Positions 9,763 to 19,034 of a DNA stretch of 64,000 bases are shown here, piece after piece; position 1 is the first letter of the stretch; each line of letters begins with the position of its first letter. The stretch spans positions 310,001 to 374,000 of the forward strand of contig NZ_JAGFBU010000004.1 of the NCBI RefSeq assembly GCF_017948675.1, read 5' to 3'. Origin of the DNA: Flavobacterium flabelliforme. GTDB taxonomy: Bacteria; Bacteroidota; Bacteroidia; Flavobacteriales; Flavobacteriaceae. A program made the position numbers and the translations under genes. The notes beneath the pieces were generated by a model. That model saw nothing but the letters and a program-made list of their open reading frames with translations. It did not search any database and was not told the origin of the DNA.

Positions 9763-10647
9763 TTAAAATTTGTAAACTAAACCACCGTAATAACCTGTCG
9801 AATTACCAATATTTCTACCAGCTACCAATGTACTAGCTCCAACAGAAACACCTAGATCTTTATATACAGGAGTATATAAATTTAAACCTATTTTGGTATA
9901 ATTTACTTTTGTAATTGGGAAAAAGCCTGTAAAACCTTGTCCAAAAATATCTACACCACCAGTTGATTTTTGATTCGCTATAAAAGCGTCCCCGTAAAAT
10001 AATCTTGCTGCATAACCTACTTTAAGTTCTGTAGCGTAAGAGTTAGGAACATCATTTGAAGCGTAATTTCCAGCTAACTGCGCCGATGCAAAAATTCCTG
10101 AATTCATTTTGTACATTGCCATACCAGTTGTACTAACTGTTGTACTTCTATTTCCAATGGCAATAATAGATTGGAATCCTTCTTCAACTTTGTAGTTGCC
10201 TAATGGTGTTTTTAATCCTAAAGCTCCAATTAAGCGTAACGAAGAAGAACCAAAATCAAAATAAAACGGACTATATTTAACAAAAACTGAAACATCTTGA
10301 AAACCTTTTCTTTCGTTTTCTAAATTTAAATTTGTTAAAACTTCTGGCGTCGCATTCCCTTTTGCAGTTACGTAAGGTAATACTAAAACTACATCAACTT
10401 GGTCACTAATTCCATAAGTGGCATAAATAGAAGTACTCGTGATTTTTGTTTCGTTAAAAACAGGAACTCCTTTTACTTTTTCTGGAATAAAATAAACCTC
10501 ATCATATTTTTCTGAACTAAAAGAAAGAGAAACATTTCCCTTGCCTTTTCCTTGCATGAATCCACTAATTGGACTCTGAGAATGAGCTGTGTTAACATAT
10601 CCAAATGTTGTTACAGCTAAAATGAATAGTAATTGTTTTTTAATCAT
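9763..10647 (-). CDS. Predicted outer-membrane beta-barrel protein
   Basis: A 294 aa protein with a signal peptide (cleavage near residue 23, NTAHSQ). The remainder consists of alternating amphipathic strands rich in Gly, Tyr, Phe and Ser, with a C-terminal residue Phe (GGLVYKF), as expected for an outer-membrane barrel recognised by BamA. The number of strands is probably 10-14 for this length. It is upstream of, and probably cotranscribed with, the FAS1 lipoprotein. I do not recognise a substrate; 'transporter' would be a guess. Confidence 0.7.
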   Translation of the reverse strand: MIKKQLLFILAVTTFGYVNTAHSQSPISGFMQGKGKGNVSLSFSSEKYDEVYFIPEKVKGVPVFNETKITSTSIYATYGISDQVDVVLVLPYVTAKGNATPEVLTNLNLENERKGFQDVSVFVKYSPFYFDFGSSSLRLIGALGLKTPLGNYKVEEGFQSIIAIGNRSTTVSTTGMAMYKMNSGIFASAQLAGNYASNDVPNSYATELKVGYAARLFYGDAFIANQKSTGGVDIFGQGFTGFFPITKVNYTKIGLNLYTPVYKDLGVSVGASTLVAGRNIGNSTGYYGGLVYKF

Positions 10648-10934
10648 GATAATAATGTGTTTTTGTTTAATTTAAATTGATTTACGAAAAAAGAGTAATT
10701 ATGGTTTTAAAAAAATATAAAATTTTTTAAATTATTTTTTAACGTATTGACTTTTAGAGCTTTAAACTTATTGATTTTGTAAATTTTTGTACAGTTTAAA
10801 CAATCAAATCACATTCTAATTGGGGTATAATATTTATCTCCAGTTATTTTTTATCAAAGTACTTACTTTCAAAATCTTCTACTGATTTATTGTTATAATA
10901 AACTTTATTAAAACACGGAATTAGTGTTGATAAT

Positions 10935-11690
10935 TTAATCATTCAAACTCCAATTGTAGTCTTTGTAATTTAATTTTGCTTTAGGATTTATTTTAATAGA
11001 AGAATATTGATTTAAGAATGAAATAACAGAACCCTCTTTTTTAAAATCACCTGCAAACCAATCAAATATTTTAGAAATTTCAATTTTATTAGCTGTGATG
11101 CTATTTTTACTTTTATCGTTAATAAAACTTTTTGCTACGGTATTAAGTTGTTGTTCCAATTTTGTTTCCGTGTAAGCGCTATTCAACAAGTTTGGACAAG
11201 AAAACGAGGCGCAGTTAATAGCGAAATGTATTCTAGGTTCATCCATTTTTCGTAAAATTTCATGTTCGATTTCTTCTAAACTATATTTTTTATTAGCTAA
11301 AGAAATGAATTTTTTACCCCAAGGATTATTGATGTCTTTAATACTTTTTATGGGCATATTATCTAAAATTAATTTAACAGTAAAAGCATTATAAGTGTTA
11401 ATCCAATAAGCCAAAGCAGCATTTCTTGACCAAGATCTATTGGGAACTCTAGCAGATAATTCATCTAGGTAAGATTGTAACTCTTTACCATCTTTTTGAA
11501 AAGCTTTATAATTTACTGTTCCATCTTTTGATACATTTTTTTGCAAAAGTGCATTCCACTTATTATGATCTGTAGCCTCATCAAGTACTTTTTCTGATAC
11601 AGTAGAAGTTGAAGTAAGTTTTACCTGCTCTTTATTTTTTCCACAGGAAATCATTGGTAAAAGGATCAGTATAATTAGGTATTTTTTCAT
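10935..11690 (-). CDS. DUF547 domain lipoprotein
   Basis: A 251 aa protein with a lipobox (LPMISCGK). The DUF547 core carries AYWINTYNAFTVKLI, a histidine in IHFAINCASFSCPNL, and the C-terminal IFDWFAGDF motif. It retains the paired cysteines missing in the paralogue at 4803-5522. It lies 52 nt downstream of the sterol-desaturase-type gene and belongs to the minus-strand group 13737-10935, which pairs it with a fatty acid hydroxylase, an arsenosugar-type glycosyltransferase and a rhodanese. The biochemical role remains unknown. Confidence 0.85.
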   Translation of the reverse strand: MKKYLIILILLPMISCGKNKEQVKLTSTSTVSEKVLDEATDHNKWNALLQKNVSKDGTVNYKAFQKDGKELQSYLDELSARVPNRSWSRNAALAYWINTYNAFTVKLILDNMPIKSIKDINNPWGKKFISLANKKYSLEEIEHEILRKMDEPRIHFAINCASFSCPNLLNSAYTETKLEQQLNTVAKSFINDKSKNSITANKIEISKIFDWFAGDFKKEGSVISFLNQYSSIKINPKAKLNYKDYNWSLND

Positions 11691-11742
11691 ATTTTATTTA
11701 AAGTTAATTTTTAGTAATTAGGCTTGTGCCAATTAGAATTTG

Positions 11743-12612
11743 TTATTGTAATGGAAAAAGTTCTTGCTTTATAAAATCCTCTGGAAATTTATCATCATCA
11801 TCAAAACCAAGTTCAATATCTCTACCATCACTCGGAATATAATTGGTTTTAAAAAGGTAATCCCAAATGCTTAATGAAATTCCAAAATTGACCCCATTTT
11901 TATTTGGTATTTTTTTACTGTGATGCCAAATGTGCATTTTAGGATTATTAAAAATATATTTAAAAATACCATAATCCCAGCCAATATTAGCATGATTTAG
12001 ATGTCCAATTGCAATTGATATAAAATGTACAATAAACACATCTTGAAGATTTATTCCACCTATCAAAATAATGGGTATGTAAAGTAGGACTTTGTAAACC
12101 AGTGGTTCCATCCAATTGTATCTAAAATGAGCAGCAAAACCCATTTCTTTGACACTGTGATGAGTTTTATGAATTTTCCACAAGAACGGAATTGTATGCA
12201 AAAGGCGGTGTACATTCCATTGAATAAAATCGCTAATAACAAAAAATAATAGTAACGAAATTGGTTGAGGAAGTTTAGATATTGATAGGAGCTGAATAGA
12301 TGTTAGTTCGAATCCAAAGAAATGCAAAAAATCATTGATAAACTGCTCAGTGATGTTTGATAGCGCTATTAATAAAATGAGATTGAGTAAGAAAAAATTA
12401 AAAAACAAGTAAAATAAATCCAGCCAAAAATCTTTTCGGAAAATAGCTTGATTTTTTCTCCATGGAAACAAAATTTCAAGCAACCAAACTTTAACAGAAA
12501 TAGCGATTAATCCGTAGAAATAATTATCCCATTTCCAGTACAATACTTCGTTTTTTAGATAATCGAAATAACCACTATAGGAATTTATTAAAATAGCAAT
12601 GTATTTATCCAT
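11743..12612 (-). CDS. Sterol desaturase / fatty acid hydroxylase superfamily membrane protein
   Basis: A 289 aa protein with four to five TM segments and the full set of metal-binding histidine clusters of the membrane di-iron hydroxylases: HRLLH, HKTHHS, NHAN and HIWHHSK. This superfamily (FA_hydroxylase) introduces hydroxyl groups or double bonds into lipids using O2. It directly follows the glycosyltransferase gene (2 nt gap) in one operon. The lipid substrate is not predictable; close neighbours of this kind are common in flavobacterial arsenosugar-labelled clusters. Confidence 0.9.
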   Translation of the reverse strand: MDKYIAILINSYSGYFDYLKNEVLYWKWDNYFYGLIAISVKVWLLEILFPWRKNQAIFRKDFWLDLFYLFFNFFLLNLILLIALSNITEQFINDFLHFFGFELTSIQLLSISKLPQPISLLLFFVISDFIQWNVHRLLHTIPFLWKIHKTHHSVKEMGFAAHFRYNWMEPLVYKVLLYIPIILIGGINLQDVFIVHFISIAIGHLNHANIGWDYGIFKYIFNNPKMHIWHHSKKIPNKNGVNFGISLSIWDYLFKTNYIPSDGRDIELGFDDDDKFPEDFIKQELFPLQ

Positions 12613-12614
12613 TT

Positions 12615-13253
12615 TTATACTTCTTTACTTGATATTTCTGCATTTGTATTAATCTTGATGTTTTTACAATTATATCCGCTCCGTTCTAAATCTTCAAAAG
12701 TATCAATATCATTCAATGTTGGTAAAATGGCAATTTTAAAATGCTCTAAATCTTTTATTGTCGCTTCATACACGCTATCAGTGCCCCATTTTTTATTTAG
12801 AAAAACAGTGTCATTTTTTTTCTTTAATCCTAACAAATAATAACCACCATCTTCGGCCGGTCCTATAGCAACGTCATAAGTGTTTAGTTGTTTAAAAGCG
12901 TTTTCAATGATAGATTTTGTTAAGTCAAATAAGTCACTGCCTACAATGATACATCTTTCGTAGCCCATTTCAAAAAGACTATCAAAAGCAGTTTGCATTC
13001 GTTGTCCTAAATCACCCTCAATTTGTAGCTTTTTTTGATAAATTGCTTTCGGCCACAAGTCATTTTTACTTATATAACTGTCATAAAAAACAAATTTATC
13101 ACAATCTGCATGTTCAGTTACATTTTTAGTATGATTGAGCAAATCATTGTACACAGTCAAAGCATTTTGATCACCAATTGTTTTTGCGAGTCTTGTTTTT
13201 ACTTTCCCAATTTCTGGATTTCTAGTAAAAATAAGTAAGGCATTAGTCTTCAT
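12615..13253 (-). CDS. TIGR04282-type arsenosugar biosynthesis glycosyltransferase (DUF2064 family)
   Basis: A 212 aa protein beginning with LLIFTRNPEIGKVKTRLA, the hallmark of the TIGR04282/DUF2064 glycosyltransferases, and containing IVGSDLFDLT and GPAEDGGYYLLGL. The family is a GT-A-like nucleotidyl/glycosyl transferase associated with arsenosugar biosynthesis by genome context. Here no radical SAM ArsS gene is visible, so the arsenic connection is family-derived, not shown. Its first codons overlap the end of the rhodanese gene by 11 nt, showing translational coupling. Confidence 0.85.
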   Translation of the reverse strand: MKTNALLIFTRNPEIGKVKTRLAKTIGDQNALTVYNDLLNHTKNVTEHADCDKFVFYDSYISKNDLWPKAIYQKKLQIEGDLGQRMQTAFDSLFEMGYERCIIVGSDLFDLTKSIIENAFKQLNTYDVAIGPAEDGGYYLLGLKKKNDTVFLNKKWGTDSVYEATIKDLEHFKIAILPTLNDIDTFEDLERSGYNCKNIKINTNAEISSKEV

Positions 13254-13737
13254 ATATTTTTATTCCTTTATTTAAATAAGCGCTCCATTCTTTGTTGTAA
13301 GTGTGCACACTATCTGTTTCTATGTTTTTTGAATTCACCACTTTTCCACCAGAATTCTTGTATTCAAAAATTCCACCAAAAAGATTGTATACATTTTTAT
13401 ACCCTAATTTTTGTAATTTTTCTCCAATTCTCTCACTCCGAACCCCAATAGAACAATATACGACTATGTTGGTTTTCTTATTTCTAATTTTTTTAACAAT
13501 AGGTTTTGCTTTAAAGCGATCAAATCCTACCCAAATTGCTCCCTTGATATGACTTACTTTAAATTCATTTACTTCTCTTGCATCAAGGAAAACCATATTT
13601 TTTTTCCCTTTTAATTCATTTACCATGATATATGGAACGGTTTCTTTATTCAGTTCTTTAAGCGCTTTAGGAATATTGCCTTGCGCCTGAATTCCTATCG
13701 AAAAAATACAAATAAAAATAGAGAGATAAATTCGCAT
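13243..13737 (-). CDS. Exported single-domain rhodanese-like protein
   Basis: A 164 aa protein with a signal peptide (residues 1-18, SIGIQAQ). The rhodanese domain has DAREVNEFKVSHIKGA and an active-site loop VVYCSIGVRSE, with Cys as the catalytic residue. Rhodaneses transfer sulfane sulfur; the periplasmic location suggests a thiol or detoxification role. It is the first gene of the 13737-10935 operon and overlaps the glycosyltransferase start. Upstream it faces a long gene-poor region, so its promoter lies in 13738-13850. Confidence 0.85.
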   Translation of the reverse strand: MRIYLSIFICIFSIGIQAQGNIPKALKELNKETVPYIMVNELKGKKNMVFLDAREVNEFKVSHIKGAIWVGFDRFKAKPIVKKIRNKKTNIVVYCSIGVRSERIGEKLQKLGYKNVYNLFGGIFEYKNSGGKVVNSKNIETDSVHTYNKEWSAYLNKGIKIYED

Positions 13738-14455
13738 GTTATTTTTTTTAAAGGTAAATACTTTATTAAATGTTTTAAAACTTATTTAGTTGTTGCGGAC
13801 TATTTTAATCCAATATAAATGAGTGATTAAAGGTATTTACGTAGAAAACATAAAATTAGTTCTTTAAAATTATGTTATTTCTAAAAAATTACAATAAAGA
13901 ATTGATAATGAGATTTGTTTAATTTATAAATTGAATAAATTTTTTAAGAAGGAATTACTAATGTATAGGATTATGAAATCGTTTTTAGAAAAAGAATTGT
14001 TTCTTTATTGTTGGAAAAATTCAGGCTAATCTACTATCACATTTTATTATTCTATTATCTTTTAGAATTACAGAGATAATTTGAATAGTAAATTTTAATT
14101 TCAGATATAAAATGTGTTTAGAGAATTTTTCAACATATTATAAAAGCTCAGAAGAATACAAAAATAAAAAAGCCTAAAAATTTTTTCGCAAATTTTTGAT
14201 TGCGGACAAAGAGGTACCATTAGCTTTATTAATTTTCTAGTAATTAAAGGGGGTTAAAAGTTACTATTTAACAACGGGGACAACAATAGGTTCACTTTCA
14301 AAAGTTTATATAGTTAACAAAAGTAATAAGTTTTATAAAAAAAAGGAAAAATTATTCATTATAAGCATAGTTCAAAGTTGTTTTCTAAATGATAAATTTT
14401 AAATTAAATTGTTCAGTGAATAGCTATTTCTAGTAGTAATTATTTACTGTAAAAG
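13738..14455. other. Gene-poor region with probable IS21 3' flank remnants
   Basis: No intact coding frame is visible in these 718 nt. The stretch around 14200-14310 contains GAGGTACCATTAGC and a segment with ACAACGGGGACAACAATAGG, which resemble what usually follows istB in flavobacterial IS21 elements. That link is recollection-level inference. The rest is very AT-rich and stop-dense in all frames. Confidence 0.35.
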
Positions 14456-14770
14456 TTAAATTGGCAAAATACCTAAATAATATTGTTTGCTTATGCCTCT
14501 TTTCTTCCTCATGGATTCCCAAATTAGTTCAAGTCGGCGTGACTGATGAATGAGTCTATTTAAAATAGTATCAGCTGTAGTTTTCTCTCCAATAATATCG
14601 TACCAACTCTGCAGTGCTATTTGTGATGTTAAGATTATAGAACCATTATTATGCCTGTGTTCAATGATTTATAAAAGTGTAATTCGGTTATGTGCATCTA
14701 ATGACTGCATTCCAAAATCGTCAAGTATTATTAGATCTTTTCTTTCTAATTGTAGGATAATCGGAATCCA
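14456..14770 (-). pseudogene. istB: IS21-family helper ATPase IstB, C-terminal remnant
   Basis: The minus frame reads KDLIILDDFGMQSLDAHNR, then a stop, then IIEHRHNNGSIILTSQ, WYDIIGEKTTADTILNRLIH and QSRRLELIWESMRKKR before a final TAA. This is the Walker B to C-terminal part of IstB. An in-frame TAA after RITLL and loss of the N-terminal Walker A half show it is dead. No istA is present. It marks an old insertion in the gap between the rhodanese operon and the pirin gene. Confidence 0.9.
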
Positions 14771-14995
14771 AAAGAATAAATGAAACTTCATGTTTTTTGA
14801 ATAGATTGAAATCGAATACAATAAAAAATTCGGATTTGAAATATATGATAAAAATGAATTTAAAAAATCAATCAAATATTTACAAAAATATCGCTTAATT
14901 TAAATTCTTCCTTTTATTGCATATCCATCAGCACTTAGAAGCGAAATGATGAAGTAGGAACAACAATGTTATTGTTGATTTTTTACAAAAAAAAT

Positions 14996-15041
14996 AAATG
15001 CTGTTGAAGCAACCTGATATAGGTCACAGTCAACAGCATTT
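14996..15041 (-). terminator. Rho-independent terminator of pirin gene
   Basis: A perfect 12-bp stem (AAATGCTGTTGA paired with its complement) encloses a 22-nt loop. On the minus strand it is followed by a run of T. It is located 66 nt past the pirin stop codon. Confidence 0.75.
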
Positions 15042-15106
15042 TAATCAGTTTTTTTTAATGTATGATGAACTTGCATCATCCCCTAAAAATCCTAAGTATT
15101 TCGGTT

Positions 15107-15991
15107 TTATTTTCTAGGTAAACTCGGATATGGAATAAACTCGTCTTCTTCTCCTTGAATTTTTGGAAACAATTGTTCTTTCCATTTGTTCTTGGCGATT
15201 TCAATTAGCTCTTTAGATGAAGAGACAAAATTCCAGTCGATAAAGCGTTCTTCAGCAAAAGTTTCACCACCAAAAATATAAATCGAAGTGTTTTCATGAA
15301 TGGTAAATTCGCAAAGTGTACTTTCATTTGCCACTAATAATTGTTTTGGACCGTAGAGATTACCTTCACTTTCAATAGCTCCTTCTAAAATATACATCCC
15401 AGCCTCTCCGTAAAGATGATGACCAATATTGACTGATTGTTTTGATTTACTCTTTATTTCAATCATAAACAATTTACTAAATACGGGAACGGGCGATTTT
15501 TTATCAAAAGCTTCACCGGCTACCAGTTTAAATTGTAAATCACCTTCAGTCCATGATGGTATTTCGCTTTCTTCAATATGCGAAAAAGCGGGCTCCATTT
15601 GTTCTAAATGCTTGGGCAATGCTACCCAGATTTGCAAACCGTGCATAAATAATTCTGATTCTCGCAAATATTCTGGCGTTCTTTCAGAGTGAACAATGCC
15701 TTTTCCCGCAGTCATCCAGTTTACAGCTCCTGGTTTTACTTCAACATTGTTTCCTAAAGTATCGCGATGCATTATGCTGCCTTCAAATAAAAATGTTAAT
15801 GTTGATAATCCAATGTGTGGATGGGGCAAAACATCAAAGTTTTCTCTTTCATTCAATTTTACCGGCCCCATGTGGTCGATGTAAATGAAAGGCCCAACCA
15901 TCCTTTTTTGTCGAAAAGGCAATAAGCGTCCCACCATAAATTTCCCAATCGTGGCAGCTCGTTCTTCTATTATTAATTGGATATTTGACAT
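15107..15991 (-). CDS. Pirin family cupin protein (quercetinase-like)
   Basis: A 294 aa bicupin. The first cupin carries the pirin metal site: HPHIGLSTLTFLFEG, followed by HRDTLG and GKGIVHSERTP. The C-terminal cupin lacks the histidine set, as usual. Pirins bind Fe or Ni and some act as quercetin dioxygenases or redox regulators; a cytoplasmic enzyme is likely because no signal peptide is present. A second, different pirin lies at 22932-23810, so this segment encodes two. It stands alone between decayed DNA on both sides. Confidence 0.9.
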   Translation of the reverse strand: MSNIQLIIEERAATIGKFMVGRLLPFRQKRMVGPFIYIDHMGPVKLNERENFDVLPHPHIGLSTLTFLFEGSIMHRDTLGNNVEVKPGAVNWMTAGKGIVHSERTPEYLRESELFMHGLQIWVALPKHLEQMEPAFSHIEESEIPSWTEGDLQFKLVAGEAFDKKSPVPVFSKLFMIEIKSKSKQSVNIGHHLYGEAGMYILEGAIESEGNLYGPKQLLVANESTLCEFTIHENTSIYIFGGETFAEERFIDWNFVSSSKELIEIAKNKWKEQLFPKIQGEEDEFIPYPSLPRK

Positions 15992-16142
15992 AGTGCTTAA
16001 ATATTTTTCAATGTTTTTTTAGTTTGGTAATTAGTTTAACCAATGCCGTATTTAGATACATTCCGTACGCATTAATTGAAAAGCCTTTTAGATCTTAGTG
16101 GATCGCAGAAATGGCATAGATTATACTTTTGTTATTCCCATC

Positions 16143-16253
16143 TCACATTTCTTGAAAACGTATAATTTTATCGATTTCAAAATCGTCTGGATTTAGTTCT
16201 ACATTTTTTCCTAGACAAATGATGCAATACTGTTCAATATTAAAATTGTGCGT
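16143..16253 (-). pseudogene. Short coding-like remnant of unknown family
   Basis: Within the 349-nt gap between the pirin and DsbA-like genes, a 36-codon open stretch ends in TGA and reads protein-like (NIEQYCIICLGKNVEL, then DDFEIDKIIRF). It has no start codon and stops on the upstream side, so it looks like the tail of a deleted gene. I do not recognise the family. The surrounding sequence on both sides gives nothing further. Confidence 0.3.
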
Positions 16254-16340
16254 TTACCCTTCAAAGGAAGACCGTTGGTGACTTCTGCCGATTTGGTATA
16301 TTTTTCCTAAATGATTTTTGAAACTCAAAGATACAATAAC

Positions 16341-17270
16341 TTAAGATTTCAATATTTTCCACATCGAACCATTCTTTGTGGTTACTTTATCTAATATCGC
16401 TTTATTTGAAAGTTCATTCAACATTTTTTCGCTTTCCACTCTTGGATTTCCAGATAGTTCCGAAAATTCTTTTGCTGTAAGCGAAGGATATTTTGCAAAA
16501 AGCGTTTCCCAATCTTTACGGTATTCTTTTTTTACCGCATTTGGATTTAACTTCAGAATCGCCATTTCATAAAAAGCATAGGGTTTTGAACCATGAACCG
16601 TTTCTTTGGTGCCGTTTTCGTCAAAGAAGAAAATTGTAGGAAACCCTCGAACTCCAAGTGTTCTTCCTAATTGCAAGTCTTCTTCAAATCGCTTCTTCGC
16701 ATCATTTTCAAAATCTGATTTTAATTGGTCAACGTCCAATCCTACGTTTTGAGCTGCAGTTGCAATATGTTCCCATTTAGCAATGTTTTTCTTATTCAGG
16801 AAAACCATTTCTCTCACTTCACGCATAAATAGCACCGCTTTTTCCTCGTCTTGCATTTGAGCTGCTTTAAAAGCAATCGATGGCGGATAGGAGGAATCTA
16901 GCGGGTCTTCCAACCATAAATCGCCGTCAATAGGCATGTCATAATAAGCACTGACTTCGTCCCAATGGGTTGCAACATCTGATGGTTTTCCAATACCGCC
17001 GCTGTTGTAACTCCAGTCGGGTAATAAACCACCCATGCGGTAATCAATATCGATGGCATCGCCGTATTCTAATTTCAATTTACGCAATTGCGGTTCAATT
17101 CCCCAACAAGAGGAGCAAATTGGATCGGTATAATAAACCAGTTTTACGCGTTTTGCTGTCGATTGTTGTGTGTTTTTAGTTGTGTTATCGGTCGTATCTG
17201 ATCCAATTTCGCACATACCGGTTTCGATATCGCATAAAAGCGGATTGACTTTATTCGTTTCAGTACTCAT
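16341..17270 (-). CDS. DsbA/FrnE-like thioredoxin-fold protein
   Basis: About 309 aa from the ATG at 17270. An upstream ATG at 17315 exists, but its 15-residue extension (MLSLTALQDQ) looks like leader, and the AACTAAAAAT spacer before 17270 fits a flavobacterial start. The thioredoxin-like domain has the active site DPICSSCWGIEPQ and the cis-Pro loop GVRGFPTIFFF, resembling the DsbA/FrnE (SpxH-like) group. The N-terminal CDIETGMCEIG adds two cysteines. No signal peptide, so a cytoplasmic thiol oxidoreductase or adaptor is likely. Neighbouring DNA on both sides is decayed. Confidence 0.8.
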   Translation of the reverse strand: MSTETNKVNPLLCDIETGMCEIGSDTTDNTTKNTQQSTAKRVKLVYYTDPICSSCWGIEPQLRKLKLEYGDAIDIDYRMGGLLPDWSYNSGGIGKPSDVATHWDEVSAYYDMPIDGDLWLEDPLDSSYPPSIAFKAAQMQDEEKAVLFMREVREMVFLNKKNIAKWEHIATAAQNVGLDVDQLKSDFENDAKKRFEEDLQLGRTLGVRGFPTIFFFDENGTKETVHGSKPYAFYEMAILKLNPNAVKKEYRKDWETLFAKYPSLTAKEFSELSGNPRVESEKMLNELSNKAILDKVTTKNGSMWKILKS

Positions 17271-17450
17271 ATTTTTAGTTTTTAATTGATCTTGCAAAGC
17301 GGTCAAGCTTAACAAATTTATTTGTAATTTAAAGAAATTTTACTTTAACACCATGCTTTTCTTTATTGACTTTTTCAGAAGTAGCAAATTCCTCCATGTT
17401 TATTTTAGTGCTTATTCTAACGGCTTTGTTTTTTTAAGTTGTTCAACTAG

Positions 17451-17634
17451 TACAGACTTCAACCAAATTTCCAGTCTGCACTGCACTAATATTCAAATCA
17501 TCCATGATTAATGGCAATAGGCCGGAAGGCATCAACTCTGATAATATTCCTGAGAAAGTTACAGAGGAAATCAAAATTATAATCTGCCACGGAAAAATGC
17601 TTTTGGCTTTTTAAACACTATACTCTTTAGTCAT
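17451..17634 (-). pseudogene. MFS transporter, N-terminal remnant
   Basis: The minus frame from ATG 17634 reads MTKEYSV, then a stop, then IIILISSVTFSGILSELMP and SGLLPLIMDDLNISAVQTG, the first transmembrane helix and loop of a major facilitator drug or sugar efflux protein. It then runs into stops near 17451. Only the first 50 or so residues survive, with a nonsense codon at position 8. A nearby fragment at 17335-17400 (MEEFATSEKVNKEKHG) may be another decayed start. It shows gene loss between the DsbA-like and amidohydrolase genes. Confidence 0.65.
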
Positions 17635-17728
17635 AACTTTGATTTTAGGAGATTATAGTTTTTAAAGTATTTCACATTAAGTAGTTCAATTGTTCTGAAA
17701 CAACCAATGTGAAGTACTTTAATTATGA

Positions 17729-18976
17729 TTAAAGAGGTAATGGAATATCGTACGCCATCTCTTTTCGACGGAATAAGAAATTTCCATTACGTACAGATGC
17801 CAAGACATCTACTCTTTTTCGCATTGCTTCATAAACCGAGCTTTCATTTAAAACAATGAAATTCGCAGCTTTACCTGCCTCTAATCCATAACTGTCTTGA
17901 ATATTTAAACAACGAGCTCCATTGTAAGTAATTAAGTCGAAATTTGTTTTTACGTCTTCCGAAGACATAATTTGAGCCAAGTGAATTCCATTATCAAGAA
18001 TATTCATCATATTACCATTACCCATTGGATACCAAGGGTCATTGATGGAATCTTGAGCAAAAGCAACATTAATTCCGTACTGTATAAATTCTTTCACTCG
18101 CGTTAGTCCACGGCGTTTTGGATACGTGTCTTGACGACCTTGCAAATAGACATTCTCGGTTGGACATGCTATAAAGTTCAATTTTGTTTTTTGGAATATA
18201 TCTAACATTCTAAACGCATACGAATCATCTGCCGAACCAAAGGAACACGTATGACTTGCGGTAGTTTTACTTCCGTAATCTTCCATGTAAACGAGTCCAT
18301 TTAATAATTCTACAAAGCGGGAGTGGGGATCATCTGTTTCATCACAATGCACATCAATCAGTTTATCGTATTTCATAGCCATTTTTACGATATCGTGAAT
18401 GGATTTTTCGCCAAATTCCCTTGCAGGTTCATAATGCGGAATTCCACCTACAACATCAGCTCCCATTTTGAGTGCTTCTTCCACTAAATCGCGTCCCCCT
18501 TTATACATGTACATCCCTTCTTGGGGAAAAGCCACAATTTGTATGTCAACAATATCTCTTAATTCTGCTTTCAATTCCAGCATCGCTTTTAGTGCCGTAA
18601 AGTTGGGATCAGTAACATCAATGTGAGTTCGAATGTGTTGTACACCTTGTGAAACTTCATCTTTAATTCCCTTCATTGCCAATCTTTTCACACTTTCAAC
18701 GGTTAATGTTTTTTTGAATTGTGGCCATAGTTTAATGGCTTCAAATAGAGTTCCAGAACTAGCTCCTTCTTGTCCAAGTTCCGATAAAGTATAAACATAA
18801 TCCAAATGCAAGTGCGGATCAACATAAGGAGGCATCACAAGCTTCCCGTTAAGGTCAATTTCTTCGTCACATTTTGGCAAATTAGTGCCAATGTGTATGA
18901 TTTTTCCGTTTTCCACAATCATTTCAGTAGCAGTGTCGTTGCGATAAATTTTTGCATTAAAAAACTTCTTTTTCAT
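17729..18976 (-). CDS. Amidohydrolase, cytosine deaminase-like
   Basis: A 415 aa metal-dependent hydrolase. Motifs in order: DPHLHLDYVYT (metal-binding HxH near residue 60), HIRTHIDVTDP, DVHCDETDDPHSRF (metal and substrate side), ASHTCSFG and FAQDSINDPW with the catalytic Asp. This is the CodA/N-isopropylammelide hydrolase subgroup of the amidohydrolase superfamily, deaminating cytosine or related heterocycles. No signal peptide. It is the last gene of the minus-strand redox group (21180-17729), with 58 nt to the SDR upstream. Exact substrate unknown. Confidence 0.85.
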   Translation of the reverse strand: MKKKFFNAKIYRNDTATEMIVENGKIIHIGTNLPKCDEEIDLNGKLVMPPYVDPHLHLDYVYTLSELGQEGASSGTLFEAIKLWPQFKKTLTVESVKRLAMKGIKDEVSQGVQHIRTHIDVTDPNFTALKAMLELKAELRDIVDIQIVAFPQEGMYMYKGGRDLVEEALKMGADVVGGIPHYEPAREFGEKSIHDIVKMAMKYDKLIDVHCDETDDPHSRFVELLNGLVYMEDYGSKTTASHTCSFGSADDSYAFRMLDIFQKTKLNFIACPTENVYLQGRQDTYPKRRGLTRVKEFIQYGINVAFAQDSINDPWYPMGNGNMMNILDNGIHLAQIMSSEDVKTNFDLITYNGARCLNIQDSYGLEAGKAANFIVLNESSVYEAMRKRVDVLASVRNGNFLFRRKEMAYDIPLPL

Positions 18977-19034
18977 GTTTGATTTATTTTACGTTAATAA
19001 TTGATTACTGCCAATATCTTACTAACTATTTAAT

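Noticed and set aside
18062..18976. Class-specific naming of the amidohydrolase as CodA
   Set aside because: Motifs fit a larger group of heterocycle deaminases; no neighbouring pyrimidine gene supports cytosine as substrate.
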